From positions 1 through 64,000 of the forward strand of contig JAGBFB010000032.1 in assembly GCA_017936665.1 (NCBI GenBank): a stretch of 64,000 nucleotides of DNA, in the 5' to 3' direction. Origin of the DNA: Spirochaetaceae bacterium. Its GTDB lineage: Bacteria > Spirochaetota > Spirochaetia > Treponematales > Treponemataceae. The notes beneath the pieces are model-generated. The model was given only the letters and a program-made list of their open reading frames with translations, was not told the origin of the DNA and did not search any database. Made by a program: the position numbers and the translations under genes. Shown piece by piece: positions 17,686 through 24,736 of this stretch; position 1 is the stretch's first letter, and each line of letters opens with the position of its first letter.

Positions 17686-20019
17686 TTATTGTTGTTTTGT
17701 TAGGATTAAAGAACTTAACTCATGAGTTGTATCAAAATCTTCACCTTGATAAGAAATATAAAGAGTACCAGAAGCAGAAACTACACCTTCGCTAAGAAAA
17801 TTTGTATTTTCTGTACCACACTTATACATATTTCCACTGTGTAAAAAATATGTACTTGATATCTCATATTCACCAACAGTTAAAACTAATTGTTCGGTTT
17901 CTTTTGTATCATCAATTATCAATGTAGCACCATCAGATGAAGTCCAAGTTCCATTAAAATCAAAATCTTCAAATTGAGCTTTTACAAAATAAGAAATAAC
18001 CCCACCAAGAGAAGTCGGATCAAATTCGTAAACATCATCTTCTATTTTAGAACAAGGAACTGTTTCACCCGAATAGTCAAGATCAAACCCATCATCTGTT
18101 TTATTCTTTATGCTAATTTCATGATCATTAAGAAGAGCAGTATTAGATTCCCAATCAAAACCACACTCCGTATTTTCATTGTTTATCCATAGTTCTAAAT
18201 TTGCATCAGAGGATTTTGGTAAATATACTGTAGCATCTTCCTCTAGCGAAGAATCATAATATTGAAGTGCAACTCCAACTTTAGAAAAAATTGCTTTTTT
18301 GCCAACAAATTCAGGTCTATCACCAAGAGGATCTAAAGTAATTTGATTTCCTTCTATAGTGAAAGTTCCTAAAGATTTAGTTTCATCAGATTGTCTAAAT
18401 CTATATGACATTGTATTTTTATCAATTGTAAAAGAAAAACTGTCATCGCTATACAAAGAATATTCACCATTTATATCAGGTGTTGTAGTAGTTTTTTTGA
18501 TAAAGATTTCACTTTCACTCAATCCCAGCGATGATAAATCCATAGAGAAAGCTGTATCGTAAAGACCTATTTCCTTATCACTATCATAATATGTCAAAAG
18601 TTCTATTTCAAAAGTTTTTTCTTCGCCATCTAGTTCTACGATTGCCTTTGCAGTATATTCTAAAGGATTAATTATATATGTTCCTTCAAAATCATAATTG
18701 TCATCAAGACAGTCATTAACAAAGGTTCCGTAATTTAATGAACCACCATCAGCTGTTAGAGTAAGAGTTGTTAAAAAATCAGCTTTTTGCCAAGTTGAAG
18801 TACCGCCCGTAAATAATGCTCTTGCAGATTCTACTGCAGGAATATACCAATAATAAACAGGAGCATGTTTATTTCCATAATCGACACCTAAATCAATTAA
18901 GTAATAAATATCACCAGAATATTCATCAGATTCGATTGTATATTTAAACCTTAAAGAACATCTACATTGATTATAATCAGAATATTCTGTGAGATCAGTA
19001 GAAAGATAATTTTTATACCATTCATTATATTCGTCAAAATCAGGTAATTCATAAATGAAGCCTGAATAATTTTTTATTTCTGAATCGTCGAACATATCTG
19101 TAAAGGTATATTCAAAATCTTCAATTTCACCATCTGGTCCAAATAATGAAATGTCAAATTTTAGAGATGTAGTTGCATCAGCATATACAACTAAAGGATT
19201 TTCATCAGAAATTTCATGATTACGAACATCTGTAACTTTAATATCAAAATAATAGTTTAAAGTTTTTACTGTAATTATATTTGATTTTAATCCTTCGTAT
19301 TCATAATAAAGTTCAATTTCTTTATTTACATATTCTTCTGGAAAATCAAAAGTAACTTCTACATGTCCATTAGGATAATAATTTCTAGAAGTATAAATTC
19401 CTGTAACAGTTTTTTCTGTAAAATTTTCGTCACCTTTTAAACGAGTAAATTGTTTAATTTCAGTATCTTTAGTAAATTTCACAGAATTTTTATTATGAGA
19501 AATCAAATCAAAAACATATGAATATTCATTATTTTTTACTTTTCCAGGAAAGTCGTATATTTGCATTTCATTTTGTTCTACTAAAATTAAAGGCTCTAAA
19601 TTACTAACAATTACTTTTATTTTTTCTGATGTGTAATACTCACCTACAGTTGCCCAATACTCAAATTCTTTAGTTTCACCAGCATTTACCATATCAAAAC
19701 CAATATCAACTGTATAACTAATATCACTACCATTAGCAATATCCCAACTTTTTACAACACCTGCTGATTTTTCATGTATTTCATATTTTACATCAGCATC
19801 GTTACTCCATGTTAAAGAACCAAAACGCAATGAAACAGTATAACTATCTCCCTCGTGAGCATAAACAATACCATCAGTGTTCTCATGACTATCATCATAA
19901 CATTCAACCCAAACATGAAAATCATCTCCACTAAATTCGAATGGGTCTTCTCCACAACCTACAAATACAAACATTGCTAATAAAACAAGCAATGTTCCCA
20001 AAATTTTTCCTAGTTTCAT
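17686..20019 (-). CDS. Large lipoprotein with C-terminal lipocalin-like modules, behind a poly-G tract
   Basis: 777 residues from the ATG at 20019 (AGGTAG just upstream); the open frame extends 11 codons further without a signal sequence. Lipobox FVGC is near residue 23. Residues about 30-360 are beta-rich and look like tandem Ig-like domains (repeated patterns such as VYAHEGDSYTVSLRFG and VVYADATTSLKFDISLFG). The C-terminal third contains lipocalin-like modules (DINGEYSLYSDD; FNGTWTSSDGATL) and the local closing pattern EGVVSASGTLYISY ... SLILTK. It is probably a surface protein. A G9 tract lies 64 bp upstream and a divergent XRE regulator gene starts 243 bp away. Confidence 0.75.
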   Translation of the reverse strand: MKLGKILGTLLVLLAMFVFVGCGEDPFEFSGDDFHVWVECYDDSHENTDGIVYAHEGDSYTVSLRFGSLTWSNDADVKYEIHEKSAGVVKSWDIANGSDISYTVDIGFDMVNAGETKEFEYWATVGEYYTSEKIKVIVSNLEPLILVEQNEMQIYDFPGKVKNNEYSYVFDLISHNKNSVKFTKDTEIKQFTRLKGDENFTEKTVTGIYTSRNYYPNGHVEVTFDFPEEYVNKEIELYYEYEGLKSNIITVKTLNYYFDIKVTDVRNHEISDENPLVVYADATTSLKFDISLFGPDGEIEDFEYTFTDMFDDSEIKNYSGFIYELPDFDEYNEWYKNYLSTDLTEYSDYNQCRCSLRFKYTIESDEYSGDIYYLIDLGVDYGNKHAPVYYWYIPAVESARALFTGGTSTWQKADFLTTLTLTADGGSLNYGTFVNDCLDDNYDFEGTYIINPLEYTAKAIVELDGEEKTFEIELLTYYDSDKEIGLYDTAFSMDLSSLGLSESEIFIKKTTTTPDINGEYSLYSDDSFSFTIDKNTMSYRFRQSDETKSLGTFTIEGNQITLDPLGDRPEFVGKKAIFSKVGVALQYYDSSLEEDATVYLPKSSDANLELWINNENTECGFDWESNTALLNDHEISIKNKTDDGFDLDYSGETVPCSKIEDDVYEFDPTSLGGVISYFVKAQFEDFDFNGTWTSSDGATLIIDDTKETEQLVLTVGEYEISSTYFLHSGNMYKCGTENTNFLSEGVVSASGTLYISYQGEDFDTTHELSSLILTKQQ

Positions 20020-20082
20020 ACTTCTACCTCCAAATATATTTATGAAAACCAAGTTAAAAAATATGGAGAGGGGTAACGAGTA

Positions 20083-20091
20083 CCCCCCCCC
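20083..20091. repeat. C9 homopolymer (poly-G on the minus strand)
   Basis: Nine consecutive C 64 bp upstream of the lipoprotein start at 20019, placed like the tract at 9861-9869 (72 bp upstream). Probably a slippage-prone promoter or leader element. Confidence 0.75.
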
Positions 20092-20108
20092 ATCTATATA
20101 TGAAATAC

Positions 20109-20187
20109 ATCTAAATTAGATATATTTTATAATTTTTTGTTATAAATAAAGCATTTTCAATGTATATAATACATCTATATAAGATGT
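20109..20187. promoter_or_regulatory. Two palindromes between a lipoprotein gene and an XRE regulator
   Basis: The palindrome atctaaattagat (20109-20121) and acatct-N5-agatgt (20171-20187) share the ACATCTA half-site, 62 bp apart; another half-site, catcta, directly abuts the C9 tract at 20091-20096. They lie in the divergent region and are good candidates for operators of the regulator encoded at 20263-20616. Binding is inferred from position only. Confidence 0.5.
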
Positions 20188-20262
20188 TTTGTCAAACAAT
20201 TATTAGAAAAATATTGCTAAAATAAATGTATACTGATTTAAAAATTAAGATAATTTCAATGT

Positions 20263-20616
20263 ATGGGTAATCTACAACAATTGTTTATAACTAATTTAAA
20301 AATATTTAGAAAACAAAAAGGCTTACGTCAAATTGATTTAGCACTAGAAATTGGAAAAAGTTCTAACTACATCAACAGTATCGAAAATGGAAAGTATTTT
20401 CCTTCTCCTGATACGATTGAAAAAATCTGTCAATGTTTGGATATTGAAGCCTTTCAACTTTTTCAAAAACAAGAAAAAACTGATAGCTTGAAAGAAAATA
20501 AAAACACAGAAATTTCACAAAGTATTATTGAAAATCTTTATACAAAACTAAAAGAAGATTTGTATAAATTCCTAAAGAAAGATATTGAAACTATTCTTGG
20601 AAGTGTCAAAAAATAA
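20263..20616 (+). CDS. XRE-family HTH transcriptional regulator
   Basis: 117 residues. Residues about 8-62 form a lambda-repressor-type HTH: FRKQKGLRQIDLALEIGKSSNYINSIENGKYFPS, with the recognition helix around SSNYINSIENGK. The remainder is a Lys/Glu-rich helical tail (SIIENLYTKLKEDLYKFLKKD), a likely dimerisation coiled coil. It is divergent from the poly-G-preceded lipoprotein gene, with palindromes between them, so it may repress itself and the lipoprotein. It is a stand-alone gene ended by a hairpin terminator shared with rpsU. Confidence 0.85.
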   Translation: MGNLQQLFITNLKIFRKQKGLRQIDLALEIGKSSNYINSIENGKYFPSPDTIEKICQCLDIEAFQLFQKQEKTDSLKENKNTEISQSIIENLYTKLKEDLYKFLKKDIETILGSVKK

Positions 20617-20619
20617 AAA

Positions 20620-20654
20620 AAGCTGAAAATCTACACTAAGTAAATTTTCAGCTT
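20620..20654. terminator. Bidirectional terminator between the XRE regulator and rpsU
   Basis: Stem aagctgaaaat (20620-20630) with attttcagctt (20644-20654), flanked by A and T runs, between convergent genes. Confidence 0.8.
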
Positions 20655-20678
20655 GTAAATTTCAATTAAAAACTAATT

Positions 20679-20885
20679 CTAGTACTCTTTTTTGTCAGAC
20701 TTGCGTTTTTTGTTTAAAAGTTTGCGTTCAAGAGTTACTTTCTTTTGGTGATTAATTGCAGAAGGTTTTACATAGTATTCACGTTTTTTGAATTCACGAA
20801 CAATACCTTCTTTTTCAACCATGCGTTTAAAGCGTTTGATTGCTTTTTCAAGGTTTTCTGAATCGTCAACCATGATTGTTGCCAT
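20679..20885 (-). CDS. rpsU: 30S ribosomal protein bS21
   Basis: 68 residues, the normal S21 size. It begins [20 protein letters not shown] and has the family core [19 protein letters not shown] followed by a very basic C-terminus ([15 protein letters not shown]). It binds the 30S platform near the anti-Shine-Dalgarno and helps initiation. The ribosome site GAGGTGAAA is strong. It stands alone, convergent with the XRE regulator. Confidence 0.95.
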   Translation of the reverse strand: MATIMVDDSENLEKAIKRFKRMVEKEGIVREFKKREYYVKPSAINHQKKVTLERKLLNKKRKSDKKEY

Positions 20886-21010
20886 AAAATTTCACCTCCT
20901 CATAACTCCGGCAGTTCCGAAATCTAATGTAAGTTTATAGGAAAATTGAGTTTTATTCAAGTGGGAAAACTTGTTGTATCAAAATTATCCCAATTAACTT
21001 GCTATAAAAA

Positions 21011-21391
21011 TCAACAATAAAAAAGTCTTAACACGGGAACCACTGTTTGTATCAATTTAAAATGATTATCCATTGTCCAAAGTTGGCAATCGTTTTTTAT
21101 TGCAAGATAGGCAATTATTCCATCTTGAAAGGGAATTGTAAGTCCGTTTTTTTTCAGTTTTGCAAACAAAGAAGAAATTTCTAGCCAATCTTGTTTTTCA
21201 AAGGAAAGATATTCAAAACATTCTAGGGCAATTTTTAGTTTTTCGCTTTCTTTTGGATTTTTGCTACCTTGTAAAAGTTCTGTAAAAATCACTCCACAAG
21301 TTGCAATTTCATTTTCTTGAAAAATTGATTCCTTTTCTTTAGTAGGATTTTTCAAAAAATCAATCAGTATGTTTGTGTCTACCAAAATCAT
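21011..21391 (-). CDS. PIN-domain toxin (VapC-like ribonuclease)
   Basis: 126 residues, the usual VapC length. The N-terminal acidic motif MILVDTNILIDFL carries the first catalytic Asp; the Glu of TELLQG and the Asp residues of PFQDGIIAYLA and LWTMDNHF complete the PIN metal site. PIN toxins cleave RNA, often initiator tRNA or rRNA (family knowledge). The start overlaps the stop of the upstream XRE protein by 4 bp (ATGA), the translational coupling typical of toxin-antitoxin pairs. Confidence 0.88.
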   Translation of the reverse strand: MILVDTNILIDFLKNPTKEKESIFQENEIATCGVIFTELLQGSKNPKESEKLKIALECFEYLSFEKQDWLEISSLFAKLKKNGLTIPFQDGIIAYLAIKNDCQLWTMDNHFKLIQTVVPVLRLFYC

Positions 21392-21891
21392 ATTAAACTT
21401 GCCTCTCTAAATTCAGTTACAGAGTCGGAATCAAGAGAGATTTTTCCTGCTAAGTCGAAGAAGGCTTTTTTTGATTTTGGAACAGAGGATTTTGCAACAA
21501 TTTGCTCGGCTTGTAGCATTTTTATAAAAGCCCCAACAGAAATAAGCGCTTCTTCCGAAAGAGTTTTTAAAGCCGCCGTTAAGATTCCCAATTGATTATT
21601 TGAATTATCATCATAAAATCCATATTTCACAGAAGGAGATGCAACATAACTTTCTGTATCTTGTTGGATTTTGTAAGAAACTTTTTCTTTGTTAGGAGAA
21701 AACTCATCATCAATAATTTGAGAATAAGAAACTGAATACAATTTTGCCAAAGCAACCACAACTTTTACAGGAGGCTCAACTTCACCAGATTCATATTTGA
21801 TGTACATTTGCCTAGAAACTTGAAGATAAGTTGCCAAATAACTTTGAGAATAATTGTGTTTTTCCCGCAAGGCTTTTATTGAATCTTTCAT
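21388..21891 (-). CDS. XRE-HTH antitoxin paired with the PIN toxin
   Basis: 167 residues. The N-terminal HTH (LREKHNYSQSYLATYLQVSRQMYIKYESGEVEPP) is at about residues 6-45. The middle is a linker, and the C-terminal tail FFDLAGKISLDSDSVTEFRE resembles the toxin-wrapping tail of VapB/Phd antitoxins. The HTH is cro-like, whereas most VapB proteins use AbrB or ribbon-helix-helix folds, so this pairing is less common. Translation is coupled to the toxin by the 4-bp overlap. It probably represses its own promoter. Confidence 0.82.
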   Translation of the reverse strand: MKDSIKALREKHNYSQSYLATYLQVSRQMYIKYESGEVEPPVKVVVALAKLYSVSYSQIIDDEFSPNKEKVSYKIQQDTESYVASPSVKYGFYDDNSNNQLGILTAALKTLSEEALISVGAFIKMLQAEQIVAKSSVPKSKKAFFDLAGKISLDSDSVTEFREASLI

Positions 21892-21952
21892 GATTATAGA
21901 TTAGCATTTGATTTTGCAATTGTCAAGAAAAATTTACAGAATAATTTTTATG

Positions 21953-23263
21953 TTAAATATATTTTACAAAAAAGTTTGTTATTGCACTAGACATCTCTGG
22001 TCTGACGCCAACTTGTTCTGCAAAGTTTTGCCATTTTGAAACTGCACTTTTAACTTGATAGATTGCATCTGCTACATCTTTTTTTCGTAAACTAGCGATT
22101 TTTGCACATTGATTAAAATCTTCTATTATAAAGTTGCTAGTTTTTCCGTTTATGGTCATTTGATGACGACTTGTCCACTTGCCTGCTGGGTTGTAGGCAA
22201 AACAAACATCATAAAAAGGAGCAAGTTTCCATTTACCAGTTTTATCCATTAAGAAAGAAACATTTTTTACATGGTCGTCGCAATTACAAGCCATTACATT
22301 AAAAATCATTCGTTTAAAAAAATCCAATTTTTCTGGATAATATAATTCTAAGCGATTCATCACAGAAAAAACTTGTTCATAGCTATTACTTGCAGCTTGA
22401 TTAAAATCAAAATGACAAAGCCCTGCTAAAGTTTGCATATGAAGTTTTTTGCCGTCTGTTGTACGGTCAAAGCGTTTTGTCATAAAGTGCTGATTTTTGC
22501 CATCATCTAAAAGATAACATTGGCTCATATCAATACCTGCCGATTTTGCCATAAGGTAATAAGCATATTCCACAAGACCAAAATCAAGTTCATCATCATT
22601 TTCTTTGTCTTTGTTGCCGGAAACGCCGCTAAATTTTATTAGCCAATATTCAAAGCCTTTCTCAGTTTCCACTTGACCAGAGCGCACTTCTTTTGTTACA
22701 GGATTAAATGCAATAACAGCTTTTGCCCTTGCCCCTCCTGCAGAAGTTCCAATTTTTATGATTTTTGCCAATTCTTGATTTAAGTTTTTTTTATCACATT
22801 CATCTAAAACAGATTTTAAGTTTTGACGATTTTGTAAAACAAGACTTGCCAATTCCACAAGATTTTGAACATTTAACACTTCGCTTAAGTCATTTTGATT
22901 TTGTAAAAGTGGATAAAATTCCAAAGCCCCCATTCCACGATTTCCTGTGTAACAAAGCCTTTCTACAGCATTAAAACTTTCTGGAAGACGCCCTTGTTTT
23001 GAAAGCCAAGCGTTTATAAGATGATTTCCAAACTTATCTGGAAGAGAATCAGCTAAAAATCCTGGCAACCCGAAAAATGATTCATAAGAAAGGTTTGGGA
23101 ATCGAAAAATACCAGAGCCCAAAGGCATTGTAATTGGAGAAACTTGAATTCCTGTTTGCACAAATGACGGATTGTATTCAAATGAAGCGTATTTTTGTCC
23201 CTCAGGCAAAGTTACAGCACCAATTGAAGTTCCCCACATTTTAACTTCGGCAGTTGTGTTCAT
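21953..23263 (-). CDS. hipA: HipA-family serine/threonine kinase toxin
   Basis: 436 residues, the normal length. It has an N-terminal HipA_N region with SLPDKFGNHLINAWL, then the kinase domain: the Gly-rich, autophosphorylated-Ser loop GTSAGGARAKAVIAF (about residues 172-186), the Lys-containing strand YWLIKFSG, the catalytic loop MACNCDDHVKNVSFLM and the metal Asp in LAPFYDVCFAY. Family members phosphorylate tRNA synthetases such as GltX and induce dormancy. All key residues look intact, so it should be active. The start overlaps the end of the HipB gene by 4 bp (ATGA). Confidence 0.92.
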   Translation of the reverse strand: MNTTAEVKMWGTSIGAVTLPEGQKYASFEYNPSFVQTGIQVSPITMPLGSGIFRFPNLSYESFFGLPGFLADSLPDKFGNHLINAWLSKQGRLPESFNAVERLCYTGNRGMGALEFYPLLQNQNDLSEVLNVQNLVELASLVLQNRQNLKSVLDECDKKNLNQELAKIIKIGTSAGGARAKAVIAFNPVTKEVRSGQVETEKGFEYWLIKFSGVSGNKDKENDDELDFGLVEYAYYLMAKSAGIDMSQCYLLDDGKNQHFMTKRFDRTTDGKKLHMQTLAGLCHFDFNQAASNSYEQVFSVMNRLELYYPEKLDFFKRMIFNVMACNCDDHVKNVSFLMDKTGKWKLAPFYDVCFAYNPAGKWTSRHQMTINGKTSNFIIEDFNQCAKIASLRKKDVADAIYQVKSAVSKWQNFAEQVGVRPEMSSAITNFFVKYI

Positions 23264-23640
23264 TTATCTTCGCCCCAAATAAAATTTTCTGTATTTTTTA
23301 CAGAGGAAGAATTACCGTATTCTGGAGTTTTTTCTCGGACTTCTCGGTAACGTTCTGGCTCTTTTGGATTTTTTGCGTAAAGATATTCCATTGGAGAAGG
23401 TTCTGTTACAGGCAAAAGAAGTTCAATTCCAGAAAGTTGATGCAAAGTTCTAAGCATTTTTAATAAATTTGCAAGTTGCACACTTTCGCCTTTTTCAAAA
23501 CGCTCAACTGTGCTTTTAGCAACTCCACAATTTTTTGCAAAAGTTTCTTGCGTCATTTTTTTACGGATGCGTTCCGTTTTGAGCCTAGTTCCTAATTCTT
23601 GCAAAATTTGTTCATCTGTATGAAATTCTGTAAGTTTCAT
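23260..23640 (-). CDS. hipB: HipB-like XRE antitoxin
   Basis: About 126 residues from the ATG at 23640; a TTG two codons earlier is also possible. The HTH at about residues 15-60 reads LGTRLKTERIRKKMTQETFAKNCGVAKSTVERFEKGES, a lambda-repressor-type fold. A longer C-terminal tail (EYLYAKNPKEPERYREVREKTPEYG) may contact HipA. It is translationally coupled to hipA. Two identical-type palindromes upstream (23684 and 23724) are the likely autoregulatory sites. Confidence 0.88.
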   Translation of the reverse strand: MKLTEFHTDEQILQELGTRLKTERIRKKMTQETFAKNCGVAKSTVERFEKGESVQLANLLKMLRTLHQLSGIELLLPVTEPSPMEYLYAKNPKEPERYREVREKTPEYGNSSSVKNTENFIWGEDK

Positions 23641-23683
23641 ATACAAACGATAATACAGTTTTTTTTAGCTGTCAAGTTTTTAA

Positions 23684-23740
23684 TTCTTCTATTTTGAAGA
23701 AATATTTAGATATTTTGTAGTTATTCTTCTATTTTGAAGA
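23684..23740. promoter_or_regulatory. Paired palindromic operators of hipBA
   Basis: TTCTTC-N6-GAAGAA at 23684-23701 and a copy with one terminal change at 23724-23740, 40 bp apart (about four helical turns, same face). Both lie 44-100 bp upstream of the hipB start. Dimeric HipB proteins bind spaced palindromes like these; the sequence itself differs from the E. coli operator. A third, exact copy is at 24583-24600. Confidence 0.65.
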
Positions 23741-23778
23741 GTTATCACTAAATATCAGATAAATTTTCAAAAAGAAAT

Positions 23779-23821
23779 GCCACGCGGATTTGTTCACAGC
23801 TAACGCTGTTCACTGATTTTG
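23779..23821. repeat. Dispersed 43-bp repeat, copy 1
   Basis: gccacgcggatttgttcac followed by agctaacgctgttcactgattttg; copy 2 is at 24365-24408. The two share the first six bases and an uninterrupted 21-base 3' part (taacgctgttcactgattttg). Both are preceded by an A-rich run. Confidence 0.6.
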
Positions 23822-23905
23822 ATTATTTTTTTGCAATTTGATGGAATGTAATAATGTTTTTTTAGCCATTTTTCAAAATAGCGTATAATTTGTTTTTTTC
23901 TAAAT

Positions 23906-24013
23906 TTATAAGTTTTGTTCGGAAATATTATAATTACGCTTCTTTGCTAATTTTACATCTTTTTTATATTGATTTGTCCAACGAATTTGATATATAGGTC
24001 CTTTTTCTACCAA
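23906..24013 (-). pseudogene. Truncated YafQ/RelE-type toxin
   Basis: Directly after the DinJ-like antitoxin frame, a TTG at 24013 with GGAGGAA nine bases upstream opens a 35-residue frame: YQIRWTNQYKKDVKLAKKRNYNIS then EQNL and stop. The segment matches the N-terminal helix-strand of YafQ toxins (KKDLKLAKKRGYD-type), but the catalytic C-terminal half is missing and no continuation is visible in other frames. The toxin is probably dead. The frame overlaps the antitoxin end by 7 bp. Confidence 0.65.
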
Positions 24014-24273
24014 TTTTTCATTTCCTCCGCAAATTCATCAAATGTATAACTTTTTACATTTGGATCATTGATTAATTTATCGCCTTCTTTCATAGCTTTA
24101 ACTGTTTTACGGTTAGGATGCTCAACTCCTATTTCAAAAGGAATTTTACCTTCTCTGATAACTTGTTTTGTAAACATATTGTATAAGCCAGAAACTGAAA
24201 TTCCAATTTGTTCGCAAAATTCGCTGATATATTTTTTATCATTTTCATCAATACTAATTGTTAGATTAGCCAT
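24007..24273 (-). CDS. RelB/DinJ-family antitoxin
   Basis: 88 residues. The N-terminal ribbon-helix-helix MANLTISIDENDKKYISEFCEQIGISVSGLYNMFTKQVIREGKIPFEI is the DinJ pattern (strand, helix, turn, helix, then the IPF motif). The C-terminal part NDPNVKSYTFDEFAEEMKNW is the toxin-binding tail. The cognate YafQ-like toxin gene downstream is truncated to 35 codons, so this is an orphaned antitoxin that may still regulate its own promoter or protect against related toxins. Confidence 0.85.
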   Translation of the reverse strand: MANLTISIDENDKKYISEFCEQIGISVSGLYNMFTKQVIREGKIPFEIGVEHPNRKTVKAMKEGDKLINDPNVKSYTFDEFAEEMKNW

Positions 24274-24364
24274 AATTACACCTCATTTATATTAAAATAC
24301 ACTATAATTATACTAATTCTTACTATAAAAACAAGTATTTTTGATAATTTCACACAAAAAAGAT

Positions 24365-24408
24365 GCCACGTGGCTTTATTCATAGGATAACGCTGTTCAC
24401 TGATTTTG
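24365..24408. repeat. Dispersed 44-bp repeat, copy 2
   Basis: gccacgtggctttattcat followed by aggataacgctgttcactgattttg; pairs with copy 1 at 23779-23821. The 24274-24736 gap contains this repeat, the 34-bp array, a palindrome and a HipB-type palindrome, but no gene. Confidence 0.6.
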
Positions 24409-24424
24409 TTTGCTCTGTAAAATC

Positions 24425-24526
24425 AATAGTACGCAAAGTATTTTTTATCAAATTCGCTAATAGTACGCAAAGTAATTTTCTTAAAAATTACTAATAGTAC
24501 GCAAGGTATTTTTAGTTTTGAAATGT
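24425..24526. repeat. Orphan array: three direct repeats, 34-bp period
   Basis: aatagtacgcaaagta at 24425 and 24459 and aatagtacgcaaggta at 24493, spaced exactly 34 bp, with unrelated AT-rich spacers. It has the same architecture as the arrays in front of the two DUF4143 ATPase genes (three copies, 32-33 bp), but no ATPase gene follows on either strand. It shares the pattern CTAAnAnnnCGCA with the array at 27266. Confidence 0.7.
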
Positions 24527-24547
24527 CTTAAAAATATTGTTGTATAG

Positions 24548-24568
24548 ATTCCGAATCAAGTTCGGAAT
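24548..24568. repeat. Extragenic palindrome
   Basis: Perfect arms attccgaa/ttcggaat around tcaag, followed by gacggggg. This is the form of an extragenic palindromic repeat; a diverged pair appears at 422-491. Confidence 0.55.
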
Positions 24569-24582
24569 GACGGGGGTTTGGA

Positions 24583-24600
24583 TTCTTCTATTTTGAAGAA
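24583..24600. promoter_or_regulatory. Third TTCTTC-N6-GAAGAA palindrome
   Basis: Identical to the 23684-23701 palindrome upstream of hipB but about 900 bp from it. It could be a distal HipB site or the trace of a second hipBA-like locus. Confidence 0.5.
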
Positions 24601-24736
24601 TACAGGTGGTCAAGGGACATTTCAGTTAAACCCTTGACTCATCTTTGTTTATGTTCTCCAAGTATTGTAGAACCTAAATTAAAACAGAAGGCACTTAAAA
24701 TATAAACATTCCAAGTACCTTTTGTTAACGAAAAAT

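Noticed and set aside
24425-24526. CRISPR array
   Set aside because: Three 16-bp repeats with 18-bp spacers are too short and too few, with no cas genes; the arrays at 25394 and 27266 were rejected for the same reason.
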